The position numbers and the translations under genes were made by a program. Below are positions 54,838-64,000 of a stretch of 64,000 nucleotides of DNA, in pieces (positions within the stretch are counted from its first letter, which is position 1; each line of letters starts with the position of its first letter). Source of the stretch: Paractinoplanes abujensis (GTDB lineage Bacteria; Actinomycetota; Actinomycetes; Mycobacteriales; Micromonosporaceae); the NCBI RefSeq assembly GCF_014204895.1, contig NZ_JACHMF010000001.1:7440001-7504000 (forward strand), written 5' to 3'. The notes under the pieces are model-generated. The model was given only the letters and a program-made list of their open reading frames with translations. It did no database searches and was not told where the DNA came from.

Positions 54838-55377
54838 TTGACCGACCCCGCCACGACCCGCATAGGCGTCGCGATCGACATCCCCGAGCCCTGGGGCGAG
54901 CTGCTCACCCGGCGCCGCGCCGAGGCCGGCGACCCGCAGGCGGCCTACACCCCGGCCCACGTGACGCTGCTCGGCCCGACCGAGGTGCGCACCGAGGCCC
55001 TGCCCCGCATCGAGAAGCACCTCGAGACGGTGGCCGCGGCCCAGCTGCCGTTCACGATCCACCTGCGCGGCACGGGCACGTTCCGGCCGGTCACCGAGGT
55101 GGTCTTCGTGACGCTGGCAGTCGGCATCAGCGAGTGCGAGCTGCTGGCCGAGGCGATCGTCAGCACCGACGACGTGAACCGCGGCTCCCGCTTCCCCTAC
55201 CACCCGCACGTGACGGTGGCCCAGGACGTGCCGTCCGAGGCACTGGACGCGGTCTTCGACGACCTGGCCGGCTTCTCGGCGAAGTTCCACGTGCCGGCGT
55301 TCACCCTGTTCTCGCACGGCGGCGAGGGCCCGTGGCGGCGCCGCCGGGATTACACCCTCGGTGGTCCGGGCGACTGA
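54838..55377 (+). CDS. 2H phosphoesterase (2'-5' RNA ligase family)
   Basis: A 179-residue two-histidine phosphoesterase with motifs AHVTLLGPT and PHVTVAQDV, each H-x-T/V-x. Members act on cyclic phosphate or 2'-5' linkages. The TTG start is 5 bp after trpS, so the two are co-transcribed. Confidence 0.88.
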   Translation: MTDPATTRIGVAIDIPEPWGELLTRRRAEAGDPQAAYTPAHVTLLGPTEVRTEALPRIEKHLETVAAAQLPFTIHLRGTGTFRPVTEVVFVTLAVGISECELLAEAIVSTDDVNRGSRFPYHPHVTVAQDVPSEALDAVFDDLAGFSAKFHVPAFTLFSHGGEGPWRRRRDYTLGGPGD

Positions 55378-55404
55378 GCACGTGACGTCGGTTACGGTCG
55401 GCGC

Positions 55405-56316
55405 GTGAATCCGATCGATCGGGCGTACGACGCGGCCGAGGCCCGCATCATGTGGCTCCGGCACCGGTCCCGATACTTCGATCACCTCAGCCGGGCCGTC
55501 GTGCGCTACATCGACGTGCAGGGCGGACGACTGGCCGCGGCGATTGCGTACTACGGATTCTTCGCCGTGTTCGCGCTGCTGCTGATCGGCTATTCGATCT
55601 TCGGCATCCTGCTCAACAACAATCAGGACCTGTTCGACATCGTCCGCGACTTCCTCCGGGAAAATCTGCCCTTCCTCGACATCGGGGCGATCCTGGAGAG
55701 CGGCCGCACGGTCGGCATCGTGGGCATCGTCGGCCTGACCTTCACCGGCATCGCGTGGGTGGAGGCGATCCGCTCGTCGCAGCGGCTGATCTGGCGCCTC
55801 AACGAGCAGCCCGGCTACATCGGCGTCCGGCAGGTGCTCGACCTGATGGTGCTGCTGGGCGTCCTCACGTTGCTGGCACTCACCCAGCTCGCCGTGTACG
55901 GCCTCGAGCTGCTGCTCGACTGGATGGCCGACGGCTTCATCCAGACCGCTGTCGAATACGTGCTCCGGATCGCCGTCAACATGTTGCTGGCGGCGGCGCT
56001 GCTGGCCGCGGTGCCGAGGCTGCGGATGACAGTGCGCCGGATGGCCCCGCCGGTGCTGCAGGTCGGCATCGGGCTGATGCTGCTCAACACGGTCGGCAAA
56101 TCCTTCGTCGACCTGGTGCAGCGCAATCCGGCTTACGGACTGGTCGGCTCGGCCGTCGGCGTGCTGGTCTACCTGTACGTCTTCAACCAGTTGCTGCTGT
56201 TCGGAGCGGCCTGGGCGGCGACCAGCCCGCACGGTCGGGTCGTGGACCTGTCAGCTGACGATAAAAGTGCTCCCGTGGGGCAAAACACCTGGATTCGGCA
56301 CACCAGCCCGGAATGA
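55405..56316 (+). CDS. YihY/BrkB-family membrane protein
   Basis: A 303-residue protein with six membrane helices. RYIDVQGGRLAAAIAYYGFF and the late YGLVGSAVGVLVYLYVFNQLL are the family blocks. The function of YihY proteins is unsettled (older reports as RNase BN are superseded). Start GTG 55405. The trpS-2H-YihY order is conserved in actinobacteria. Confidence 0.9.
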   Translation: MNPIDRAYDAAEARIMWLRHRSRYFDHLSRAVVRYIDVQGGRLAAAIAYYGFFAVFALLLIGYSIFGILLNNNQDLFDIVRDFLRENLPFLDIGAILESGRTVGIVGIVGLTFTGIAWVEAIRSSQRLIWRLNEQPGYIGVRQVLDLMVLLGVLTLLALTQLAVYGLELLLDWMADGFIQTAVEYVLRIAVNMLLAAALLAAVPRLRMTVRRMAPPVLQVGIGLMLLNTVGKSFVDLVQRNPAYGLVGSAVGVLVYLYVFNQLLLFGAAWAATSPHGRVVDLSADDKSAPVGQNTWIRHTSPE

Positions 56317-56323
56317 TGGCCCC

Positions 56324-56728
56324 GTGGGCACTCTCGTGACGTTGGACCTGCCCGCCGGTTCGCCGGTGGCCGACCTTCCCTGGGTCATCACGATCGGGTC
56401 GATCGGTGACGAGGAGGACTGGGAGCCGGTCGTCTGCGGCCCGTACGAGCGCGCCCACGCCCTCGCGCTGGCTCAGGCCGTCGTGGCCGACGAGGACCTG
56501 ATGGCGGTGGTCGAGCCGCTGCTGCCACGCCCCGACGCCGAGTCCATCCGCGACGAGATCGAGCTGGCCCGCGCAGCCGTGGAGGCCCCCGTCGACGCCG
56601 ACGCCGACGCCGAGACCGAGACGGCCGAGGAGTACGAGACCCGCCGGGTGCGCCCGGGCCGGCCGCCCACCGAGGCCGAGGTGCGCGCGGGCTGGTCGCG
56701 CATCGCCGCCCGGCTGACCACCGTCTAA
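56324..56728 (+). CDS. Conserved hypothetical protein
   Basis: A 134-residue soluble acidic protein. GTG 56324 is preferred because the longer frame overlaps the previous gene's end. An N-terminal alpha/beta region (VITIGSIGDEEDWEPVVCGP, ERAHALALAQAVVADEDLM) precedes an acidic Ala/Asp/Glu linker and a C-terminal basic helix (RPPTEAEVRAGWSRIAARL). Not recognised. Overlaps the convergent TetR stop by 4 bp. Confidence 0.7.
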   Translation: MGTLVTLDLPAGSPVADLPWVITIGSIGDEEDWEPVVCGPYERAHALALAQAVVADEDLMAVVEPLLPRPDAESIRDEIELARAAVEAPVDADADAETETAEEYETRRVRPGRPPTEAEVRAGWSRIAARLTTV

Positions 56729-57324
56729 CGCACGTCGTAGAGGGCCCGCACCCCGCGCAGGAAGCTGTGCTTGTCGAGGTCGCCCAGCAGGAGCCGCTGC
56801 AGGCCGTAACCGGGGATCATCGCGTAGAACGCGCTTGTCACCTCGTCGACGTCGGCCCCCGGGGGCAGCTCGCCGCTTTCCGCGGCGTGCTCGACCAGCA
56901 CCCGGAGCCGGCCCCGCAGCCCGCGGTAGCGGTCGTTCACGATGCGGCTGATCGCCGGGTCGATCGTCGACTCGGCCCACACCTGCAGCGCGATCGGCAT
57001 CGCGCCCTCGGGCCGGGTCTGCTCGTCGATGACGTCGAGGATCAGGGCCAGCGAGTCGAACAACGGCAGCCGGCGGTCGGCGATCCGGTCGATCTGCTCG
57101 CTGATGCCGCCGACCACTCCCTCGGCGATGGCCGCGATGATCTCGTCCTTGGACTTGAAGTAGCGGTAGACCGCGCCCACCGAGAGGCCGGCCTCCTTGA
57201 TCAGGTCCTGCATCGAGGTGTGGTGCAGGCCCTTGCGCAGGAAGCAGGCGCGGGCCGCGACGAGGATCTGCTCGCGGCGGGCAGTCAAGTGGTCTTCGGA
57301 GACGCGTGGCACGTCCCACATCAT
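56725..57324 (-). CDS. TetR-family repressor
   Basis: A 199-residue TetR regulator. The helix-turn-helix is TARREQILVAARACFLRKGL, HHTSMQDLIKEAGLSVGAVY and RYFKSKDEIIAAIAEG. ATG 57324 is used; the operator lies 3 bp upstream, so the message is nearly leaderless. It is divergent from a membrane protein gene, and twin operators lie between them, the classic layout for a repressor of its own gene and a neighbouring transporter. Confidence 0.9.
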   Translation of the reverse strand: MMWDVPRVSEDHLTARREQILVAARACFLRKGLHHTSMQDLIKEAGLSVGAVYRYFKSKDEIIAAIAEGVVGGISEQIDRIADRRLPLFDSLALILDVIDEQTRPEGAMPIALQVWAESTIDPAISRIVNDRYRGLRGRLRVLVEHAAESGELPPGADVDEVTSAFYAMIPGYGLQRLLLGDLDKHSFLRGVRALYDVR

Positions 57325-57326
57325 AA

Positions 57327-57398
57327 AACGAACGCTCGTTCTTGACGGCTGCCAGTGGCGAGGAACATGCTGAGCACATAAAAGAACGAGCATTCGTT
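57327..57398. promoter_or_regulatory. Twin TetR operators in the divergent promoter
   Basis: AACGAACGCTCGTTCTT (57327-57343) and AAGAACGAGCATTCGTT (57382-57398) are the same 17-bp near-palindrome in opposite orientation, differing at one base. One covers the repressor start region, the other ends 12 bp before the membrane-protein ATG. Confidence 0.85.
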
Positions 57399-57410
57399 TT
57401 AGGAGAGATC

Positions 57411-58448
57411 ATGCGCCGCTCGCCCCTCACCCTCGGCGTGCTCATCGCGATCGTCGTGGTGGCCGTCCAAGCCCTGCTGGTCCCGCTCTTCGCCGCCCCG
57501 GCCGCCAACCTCGCGCCCCGCGACCTGCCCATCGCGGTAGCCGGCCCGCCCGCCGACGCGGGCCCGGCGGGCGGCGCGAGCCCGGCGGGCGGCGCTGCGG
57601 TCCCCGGCCCGGGCGCGATCGCCGCTCGCCTCGAGGCCGAGCACCCCGGGGCCTTCGCGGTCACGACCGTCGCCGATGCGGCCGCGGCCGACACTGCGAT
57701 CAAGAACCGGGAGGTGTACGGGGCGATCCTCGTCACCGCGGCCGGGCCCGAGGTGCACGTCGCCTCGGCCGCCTCGCCCACCGTCTCGGCGCTGCTCACC
57801 CAGGCCGCGGCCGGGCTCGGCCCGCAGGTGCCGGTGCGCGACGTCGTGCCGCTCGACGCGGACGACCCCCGCGGCACCGGGTTCGCGGGCGGGTTCCTGC
57901 CGCTGGCCATCACCAGCCTGCTGGCCGGGATGCTGATCTTCCTGCTCGTCCGGACGCGGGTGGCCCGGTTCGCCGCGCTGCTCAGCTACGGGGTGTCGGC
58001 CGGGCTCGCGACCGCCGTCGTGCAGCAGGGCTGGCTCGGCATCCTGCCCGGCGACTATCTGCTCGTCGCGGCCGCGCTGGGGCTGTTCGCACTGGCCGTC
58101 TCGGCCGCCATGACCGGGCTGGCGGCGCTGCTCGGGCGGGGCGGGCTGGGACTCGGCGCGCTGATCATGTTCCTGGTCGGCAACGCGCTCGCGGGCATCG
58201 CGGCCGCACCCGAGTTGCTGCCGCAGCCGTGGGGCGAGGTCGGGCAGTGGCTGCCGATCGGCGCCGGAGCGCAGCTGGTGCGGTCGGCCGCCTACTTCGA
58301 CGGCGCGGGCGCCTTCCAGGCCGTCGCGGTGCTCACCGCGTACGCGGGAACGGGCTTGATCTTGACTTTGATCGGGCGCAGCGGACTGGTCGCGAACAGT
58401 GCCCCGGAGCCCGTGGAGGCCCGCCAGGAACTCGTCACCGCGCGCTGA
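57411..58448 (+). CDS. YhgE/Pip-like ABC-2-type membrane protein, TetR-controlled
   Basis: A 345-residue protein with one N-terminal helix (about 6-30), an external domain of about 140 residues (REVYGAILVTAAGPEVHVAS) and about five C-terminal helices. This half-length layout resembles YhgE/Pip or ABC-2 permease proteins. No ATPase is adjacent. ATG 57411 has GGAGAG upstream. TetR control suggests an efflux or stress-export role. Confidence 0.75.
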   Translation: MRRSPLTLGVLIAIVVVAVQALLVPLFAAPAANLAPRDLPIAVAGPPADAGPAGGASPAGGAAVPGPGAIAARLEAEHPGAFAVTTVADAAAADTAIKNREVYGAILVTAAGPEVHVASAASPTVSALLTQAAAGLGPQVPVRDVVPLDADDPRGTGFAGGFLPLAITSLLAGMLIFLLVRTRVARFAALLSYGVSAGLATAVVQQGWLGILPGDYLLVAAALGLFALAVSAAMTGLAALLGRGGLGLGALIMFLVGNALAGIAAAPELLPQPWGEVGQWLPIGAGAQLVRSAAYFDGAGAFQAVAVLTAYAGTGLILTLIGRSGLVANSAPEPVEARQELVTAR

Positions 58449-58460
58449 CATAGTGGCCAC

Positions 58461-58682
58461 ATGGTCATCACGAAACGATGGGCGGTCTTCCTGACGGCGG
58501 TCGGGGTCTGGACGTGGGTCATCTGGCCCCGGTTCGGCCTGGCCATCTGGAAGGACGACCGCTCGTTGGCCGACGGGCGGCCGACCTCGTTCCTGCTCGT
58601 GCACGCGCTGCTGATCGTGGCCTCGCTGGCCGTCGGCACCACTGTCGGCGTGCTGGGCGTGAAAGCCTGGCGGAAATCCTGA
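58461..58682 (+). CDS. SCO4848-like small membrane protein
   Basis: A 73-residue protein with two membrane helices (about 7-25 and 46-67) around WKDDRSLADGRPTSFLLVH. It closely resembles Streptomyces SCO4848-family proteins, found near the BMP transporter locus there too. Function unknown. It follows the TetR-controlled gene by 12 bp. Confidence 0.8.
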   Translation: MVITKRWAVFLTAVGVWTWVIWPRFGLAIWKDDRSLADGRPTSFLLVHALLIVASLAVGTTVGVLGVKAWRKS

Positions 58683-58857
58683 CCGCCACCGCAAAGTTTC
58701 TGGTCTGTTACCACAGGGACCGATGATTTGCCGCAGTACCGGATAGAAGCGACGACCTGAACGCCGCGCGATTGCGGCCAGATAACGGTGCGCCAACAGT
58801 CCGGTCCAAAGTGCCGCCGCCGTTCTGGCCTGCGGCTACGCTCCCGCGGTGAAGACT

Positions 58858-58875
58858 CACCGACAAGTGTCGGTG
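58858..58875. promoter_or_regulatory. 18-bp palindrome in the BMP operon leader
   Basis: CACCGACAAGTGTCGGTG: perfect 8-bp arms with a 2-bp centre, ending 20 bp before the TTG start of the lipoprotein gene. It is either an operator or an RNA hairpin next to the ribosome site (AGGAGG at 58885). Confidence 0.5.
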
Positions 58876-58895
58876 TGCGTTGGAAGGAGGGCGTC

Positions 58896-59996
58896 TTGCG
58901 CCCAGTACGTGGGAACCGGATCGTTGCGATTCTCGCGGCAGGTGGGCTGACGCTCGCCGCCGCGGCCTGTAGCGACGCTCCCGACGAGACCCCCGCCGGC
59001 AGCGGCTCGAGCGGCGCTGCCACCGCCGCCTACAAGGCCTGCATGGTCACCGACACCGGTGGCATCGACGACAAGTCCTTCAACGCGTCCGCCTGGGCCG
59101 GGCTGCAGGCGGCCAAGACCGAGGCCGCCGGCGTCGACCCGAAGTACGTCGCGTCGACCGCCGAGGCCGACTACGAGCCCAACCTGCGGGGCTTCGTGAC
59201 CCAGAAGTGCAACTTCATCCTCTCGGTCGGCGGCCTCATGAGCGACTCCACCAAGGCGGTCGCGGCGCAGAACACGGCGCAGCAGTTCGGCATCGTCGAC
59301 AGCGCGATCCAGGGCGCGTCGAACGTCTACCCGATGCAGTTCGCCACGCAGGAGGCCGCGTTCCTCGCCGGCTACCTGGCCGCGGGCTACTCCAAGTCGG
59401 GCAAGGTGGCCACCTTCGGCGGTCTCAAGATCCCGCCGGTGACCATCTTCATGGACGGTTTCGCCGACGGCGTCGCGCAGTACAACAAGGCCAAGGGCAA
59501 GAACGTCCAGGTGCTCGGCTGGGACAAGGCCGGCCAGAACGGCAGCTTCGCCGAGGACTTCGCCAGCCCGGCCAAGGGCAAGGCGCTGGCCAGCACGTTC
59601 GTCGCCCAGGGGGCCGACGTGATCATGCCGGTGGCCGGTGGCACGGGCCTGGGTGCGGCCGAGGTCGCCAAGGGCTCCAGCGGCAAGGTCTCGATCGTCT
59701 GGGTCGACCAGGACGGTTGCAAGAGCGCCGCGCAGGACTGTGACGTCTTCCTGACCACCGTGGTCAAGAACATCACCGACGCCGTGCAGCAGGCGGTCGT
59801 GGCCGGCGCCACCGGTCAGCCGCTCGCCGCCACCCCGGGTTACCTGGGCACGCTGAAGAACAACGGTGTCTCGCTGGCGCCGTACAACCAGTTCGACAGC
59901 AAGATCGACCAGGCCCTGAAGGACGAGGTCGAGAAGCTCAAGGCCGACATCATCGCCGGCACCATCAAGGTCGAGTCGGCCAGCGCTCCCGCCTGA
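58896..59996 (+). CDS. bmpA: BMP-family nucleoside-binding lipoprotein
   Basis: A 366-residue lipoprotein. Start TTG 58896, with AGGAGG five bases upstream; the ATG-like longer frame has no ribosome site. Lipobox LAAAAC gives Cys25. MVTDTGGIDDKSFNASAW is the BMP signature, and FATQEAAFLAGYLAAG and TIFMDGFADGVAQYNK match PnrA/BmpA proteins that bind purine nucleosides. First gene of a four-gene transport operon; a hairpin separates it from the ATPase. Confidence 0.93.
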   Translation: MRPVRGNRIVAILAAGGLTLAAAACSDAPDETPAGSGSSGAATAAYKACMVTDTGGIDDKSFNASAWAGLQAAKTEAAGVDPKYVASTAEADYEPNLRGFVTQKCNFILSVGGLMSDSTKAVAAQNTAQQFGIVDSAIQGASNVYPMQFATQEAAFLAGYLAAGYSKSGKVATFGGLKIPPVTIFMDGFADGVAQYNKAKGKNVQVLGWDKAGQNGSFAEDFASPAKGKALASTFVAQGADVIMPVAGGTGLGAAEVAKGSSGKVSIVWVDQDGCKSAAQDCDVFLTTVVKNITDAVQQAVVAGATGQPLAATPGYLGTLKNNGVSLAPYNQFDSKIDQALKDEVEKLKADIIAGTIKVESASAPA

Positions 59997-60018
59997 CATT
60001 CGGCATAGGTAACATCGG

Positions 60019-60058
60019 CCGCCGCGGGCTGCGAGGTTTTTTCGCAGCTCCGCGGCGG
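60019..60058 (+). terminator. Stem-loop after bmpA (attenuator or mRNA-end)
   Basis: CCGCCGCGG (60019-60027) and CTGCGA (60029-60034) pair with TCGCAG (60042-60047) and CCGCGGCGG (60050-60058) across a T-rich loop. It lies between the lipoprotein and ATPase genes, where such hairpins commonly raise the binding-protein-to-ATPase ratio. Confidence 0.65.
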
Positions 60059-60097
60059 TTCCCCTTCAACTGGACAGCCGAAAGCTAGGAGATTCCG

Positions 60098-61617
<1,520 letters not shown>

Positions 61618-61621
<4 letters not shown>

Positions 61622-62877
61622 CAACCGAAGCCCCGGAAAAGAAGGCGGAGCCGAAGAAGGAAGAAGAGTCGTTCTTCGGCGTCTTCCTGCACAACCTCTG
61701 GTCGGCCAACACCGTCGTCGTGACCCTCCTGTCGATCCTGCTGGCGCTGATCATCGGCGCGGTGCTGATCGTCGTCTCGGACTCCGACGTGCTCGCGACG
61801 TTCTCCTACTTCACCGCCCGGCCCAGCGACGCGCTCACCGCGAGCTGGGACCTGATCAGTCACGCGTACGCCGACCTGTTCAAGGGCGCGATCTTCGACC
61901 CGGCCGCCGTACAGGCCTGGTTCAGCGGCAGCGGCGACTGGAAGACGGCGCTCAACCCGCTCTCCGAGACCCTCACCTACGCGGCCCCGCTGGTCTTCAC
62001 CGGCCTGGCGGTCGCGCTCGCCTTCCGCGGCGGTCTGTTCAACATCGGCGCCCAGGGCCAGGCGGTCATCGGCTGCGTCACCGCCGGGGTAGCCGGCTTC
62101 GCCATCGGGCTGCCGCCCGTCATCCACCTGATCGTCGCGCTGGCCGCCGGTGTGATCGGTGGCGCGCTCTGGGGCTTCGTGCCCGGCCTGCTCAAGGCCC
62201 GCACCGGCGCCCACGAGGTGATCACCACGATCATGCTCAACTACACGGCGACGCTCTTCCTGGGCTGGCTGATCCTGCAGAACGGCGTGCAGGACCCGGA
62301 CCGCACCGACGCGGTCAGCAAGACCATCGACTCCACCGCCGGGCTGCCCGCTCTGCCCGCCCCGCTGCGCGTGCACCTCGGCATCGTGCTCGCCGTGCTG
62401 GCCACGGCCGGGGTGGCCTGGCTGATCAACCGCTCGTCGTTCGGCTTCGAGCTGCGCGCCGTGGGCGTCAACCCGCCCGCCGCCAAGACCGCGGGCATGA
62501 GCGTGGCCCGCACGTACATCACGTTGATGGTCGTGGCCGGTGGCCTGGCCGGGCTCGGCGGCGCCGTGCAGGTGCTCGGCACCGCCGACCGGCTGACCGG
62601 TCAGGTGGCGGGCAACATCGGCTTCGACGGCCTGCTGGTGGCCCTGCTCGGCCGCAACAAGCCGTGGGGCGTGCTGTTCGCCGCGATGCTCTACGGCGGC
62701 CTGCGCGCGGGCGGCAACTTGATGCAGGTCGACGTGGGTGTCTCGCTCGAACTCGTCACCGTCCTGCAGGCCCTCATCGTCATCTTCATCGCGGCGCCCG
62801 CCCTGGTGAAGTCGATCTTCCAGCTCCGCGATGCCCGCACCGCGCGGCTCGGCGCGTCCATGGCGAAGGGTTGGTGA
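61618..62877 (+). CDS. Nucleoside ABC transporter permease 1
   Basis: A 419-residue permease of the BMP/nucleoside family with about ten helices. The cytosolic N-terminus is Lys/Glu-rich. GLFNIGAQGQAVIG and GAHEVITTIMLNYTA are conserved; RSSFGFELRAVGVNPPAAKTAG is the cytosolic loop contacting the ATPase. GTGA overlap with the ATPase stop. Confidence 0.94.
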
Positions 62878-64000
62878 GCGGCGTGTCCACCGCAACCGTG
62901 GAGGACCTGGCCGAGGCGACCGCGCCCACCAGGTTCTGGAACCGGCAGCGCCGCCTGGGCGCCGCCCTGGTCGTCATCGGCCTGATCGCCGCCGTGGTCT
63001 TCGGGTCGCTGGCCGAGTCGGCGACCGCCCGCTTCACCATCAGTGAGGACGCCGAGGGCGCCGCGCTGTCGATCAACGGCCAGCTCGGCGCCATCCTGTT
63101 CGGCATCGTCACGATCGCGGCCGGCGGCGCGCTGCTGGCCGGCGTGGCCACGCGCTGGCAGACCACGCTGCTCGTACTGGGCATCGTGACCTTCGTCTTC
63201 TCGTTCCTGTGCTGGCAGGTGGCCGGCAAGTTCCTGCCGCTGGTCGACACGGCCAGCGGCTCGCTGGAACTCGCGCTCCCGCTCATCCTGGGCGCCCTGG
63301 CCGGCGTGCTGTGCGAGCGCTCGGGCGTGGTCAACGTGGCCATCGAGGGCCAGTTCCTGATGGGCGCGTTCGGCGCCGCCCTGGTCGGCACGCTGGCCAC
63401 CAGCGTGTGGGCCGGCCTGATCAGCGCGGTCGTCGGCGGCGTCATCATCGCCTCGCTGCTGGCCGTGCTGGCCATCCGCTTCCTGGTCGACCAGGTCGTC
63501 GTCGGCATCGTGCTCAACCTGCTGGCCCTGGGCATCACCGGCTTCCTGTACGAGCGGCTCATGCAGCCCGACGCGCTGAAATACAACTCGCCGCCGCGGC
63601 TGCCCGAGTGGCGCATCCCCGGTCTGGCCGACATCCCCGTGATCGGACCCGTGCTGTTCGAGACCAACCTGCTGGTCTGGCTGGCGCTGGCCCTGGTCGT
63701 CGTGATCCACCTCGGCCTCACCCGGACCCGCTGGGGCCTGCGCACGCGGGCCGTCGGCGAGCACCCCACCGCGGCCGACACGGTCGGCGTCCGGGTGCGC
63801 GGCCTGCGCTACATGAACGTGCTGCTGGGCGGGGTCGTGGCCGGGGCCGGCGGGGCGTACTTCACGCTCGTCTCGACCGGCGCGTTCAACAAGAACATGA
63901 CCGCCGGTGCCGGCTTCATCGCGCTGGCCGCCCTGATCTTCGGCCGGTGGACCCCGTTCGGCGCGCTGGGTGCGGCCCTGTTCTTCGGCTTCGCCCAGAA
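62874..64000 (+). CDS. Nucleoside ABC transporter permease 2 (partial)
   Basis: GTG 62874 overlaps the preceding stop (GTGA). The frame stays open to the right edge (375 codons), so the C-terminus is missing. It has about ten helices; SGVVNVAIEGQFLMGAFGAA, VDQVVVGIVLNLLALGITGF and TRWGLRTRAVGEHPTAADTVG mark the second BMP-family permease. Relatives often continue with nucleoside catabolic genes such as cdd and deoA; that is outside the window. Confidence 0.92.
   Translation, partial: MSGVSTATVEDLAEATAPTRFWNRQRRLGAALVVIGLIAAVVFGSLAESATARFTISEDAEGAALSINGQLGAILFGIVTIAAGGALLAGVATRWQTTLLVLGIVTFVFSFLCWQVAGKFLPLVDTASGSLELALPLILGALAGVLCERSGVVNVAIEGQFLMGAFGAALVGTLATSVWAGLISAVVGGVIIASLLAVLAIRFLVDQVVVGIVLNLLALGITGFLYERLMQPDALKYNSPPRLPEWRIPGLADIPVIGPVLFETNLLVWLALALVVVIHLGLTRTRWGLRTRAVGEHPTAADTVGVRVRGLRYMNVLLGGVVAGAGGAYFTLVSTGAFNKNMTAGAGFIALAALIFGRWTPFGALGAALFFGFAQ

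Overview
The window is very G+C-rich actinobacterial chromosome. GTG and TTG starts are common and ATGA/GTGA stop-start overlaps are frequent. The gene content (Glp/SepX-type division locus, SCO4848-like membrane protein, BMP-type nucleoside ABC system, arabinan-degradation operon) fits a Micromonosporaceae-like organism such as an Actinoplanes relative; the genus is inferred, not proven. From memory, the backbone from about 1.0 to 36.8 kb follows Mycobacterium tuberculosis Rv0991c-Rv1019: fmdB/ruc, 5-FCL, galU, glp, rimJ, glpR/sepX, pmt, rsmI, a membrane protein, metG, tatD, rsmA, ispE, ABC-F, tetR, glmU, prs, rplY and pth. Several lineage-specific insertions and one apparent loss (rpfB) interrupt it.

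0-8 kb: the start of a CpaB/RcpC-like gene, a noncoding stretch with two perfect DnaA boxes and minisatellites, and an FmdB zinc-ribbon gene with a CIRCE-type heat-shock operator. Next come 5-formyl-THF cyclo-ligase and a probable operon of diguanylate cyclase, galU, glp/moeA, rimJ and sepX/glpR. 8-16.7 kb is accessory: tRNA-Ala(CGC), a large cysteine-containing secreted protein, a GAF protein with a degenerate histidine-kinase core, and a coupled pair (Gly/Ser-repeat membrane protein plus fused polysaccharide deacetylase-GT2). It ends in a 1.4-kb gap containing an A+T-rich island and DnaA-box-like sites.

16.7-36.8 kb is housekeeping: protein mannosyltransferase, RsmI, MetG, a secreted PKD-like protein, TatD, RsmA, Uma2 nuclease, IspE, ABC-F, twin DUF4383 proteins, TetR, tRNA-Gln(TTG), GlmU, Prs, L25 and Pth. 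36.9-42.8 kb carries an exopolysaccharide phosphoglycosyltransferase, cysQ-cysD-cysN and a STAS/HATPase fusion.

42.9-51.3 kb is an arabinan-utilisation regulon. It holds a LacI regulator with CAACGTTG operators, an intracellular GH51, a sugar ABC importer without its own ATPase, and two exported GH43 enzymes. 51.3-58.7 kb has galE-galK without galT, trpS, a 2H phosphoesterase, YihY/BrkB, a TetR-membrane-protein pair with matching twin operators, and an SCO4848-like protein. 58.9-64 kb is a BMP-type nucleoside ABC operon (lipoprotein, double ATPase with a probable CTG start, two permeases) that runs off the right end.
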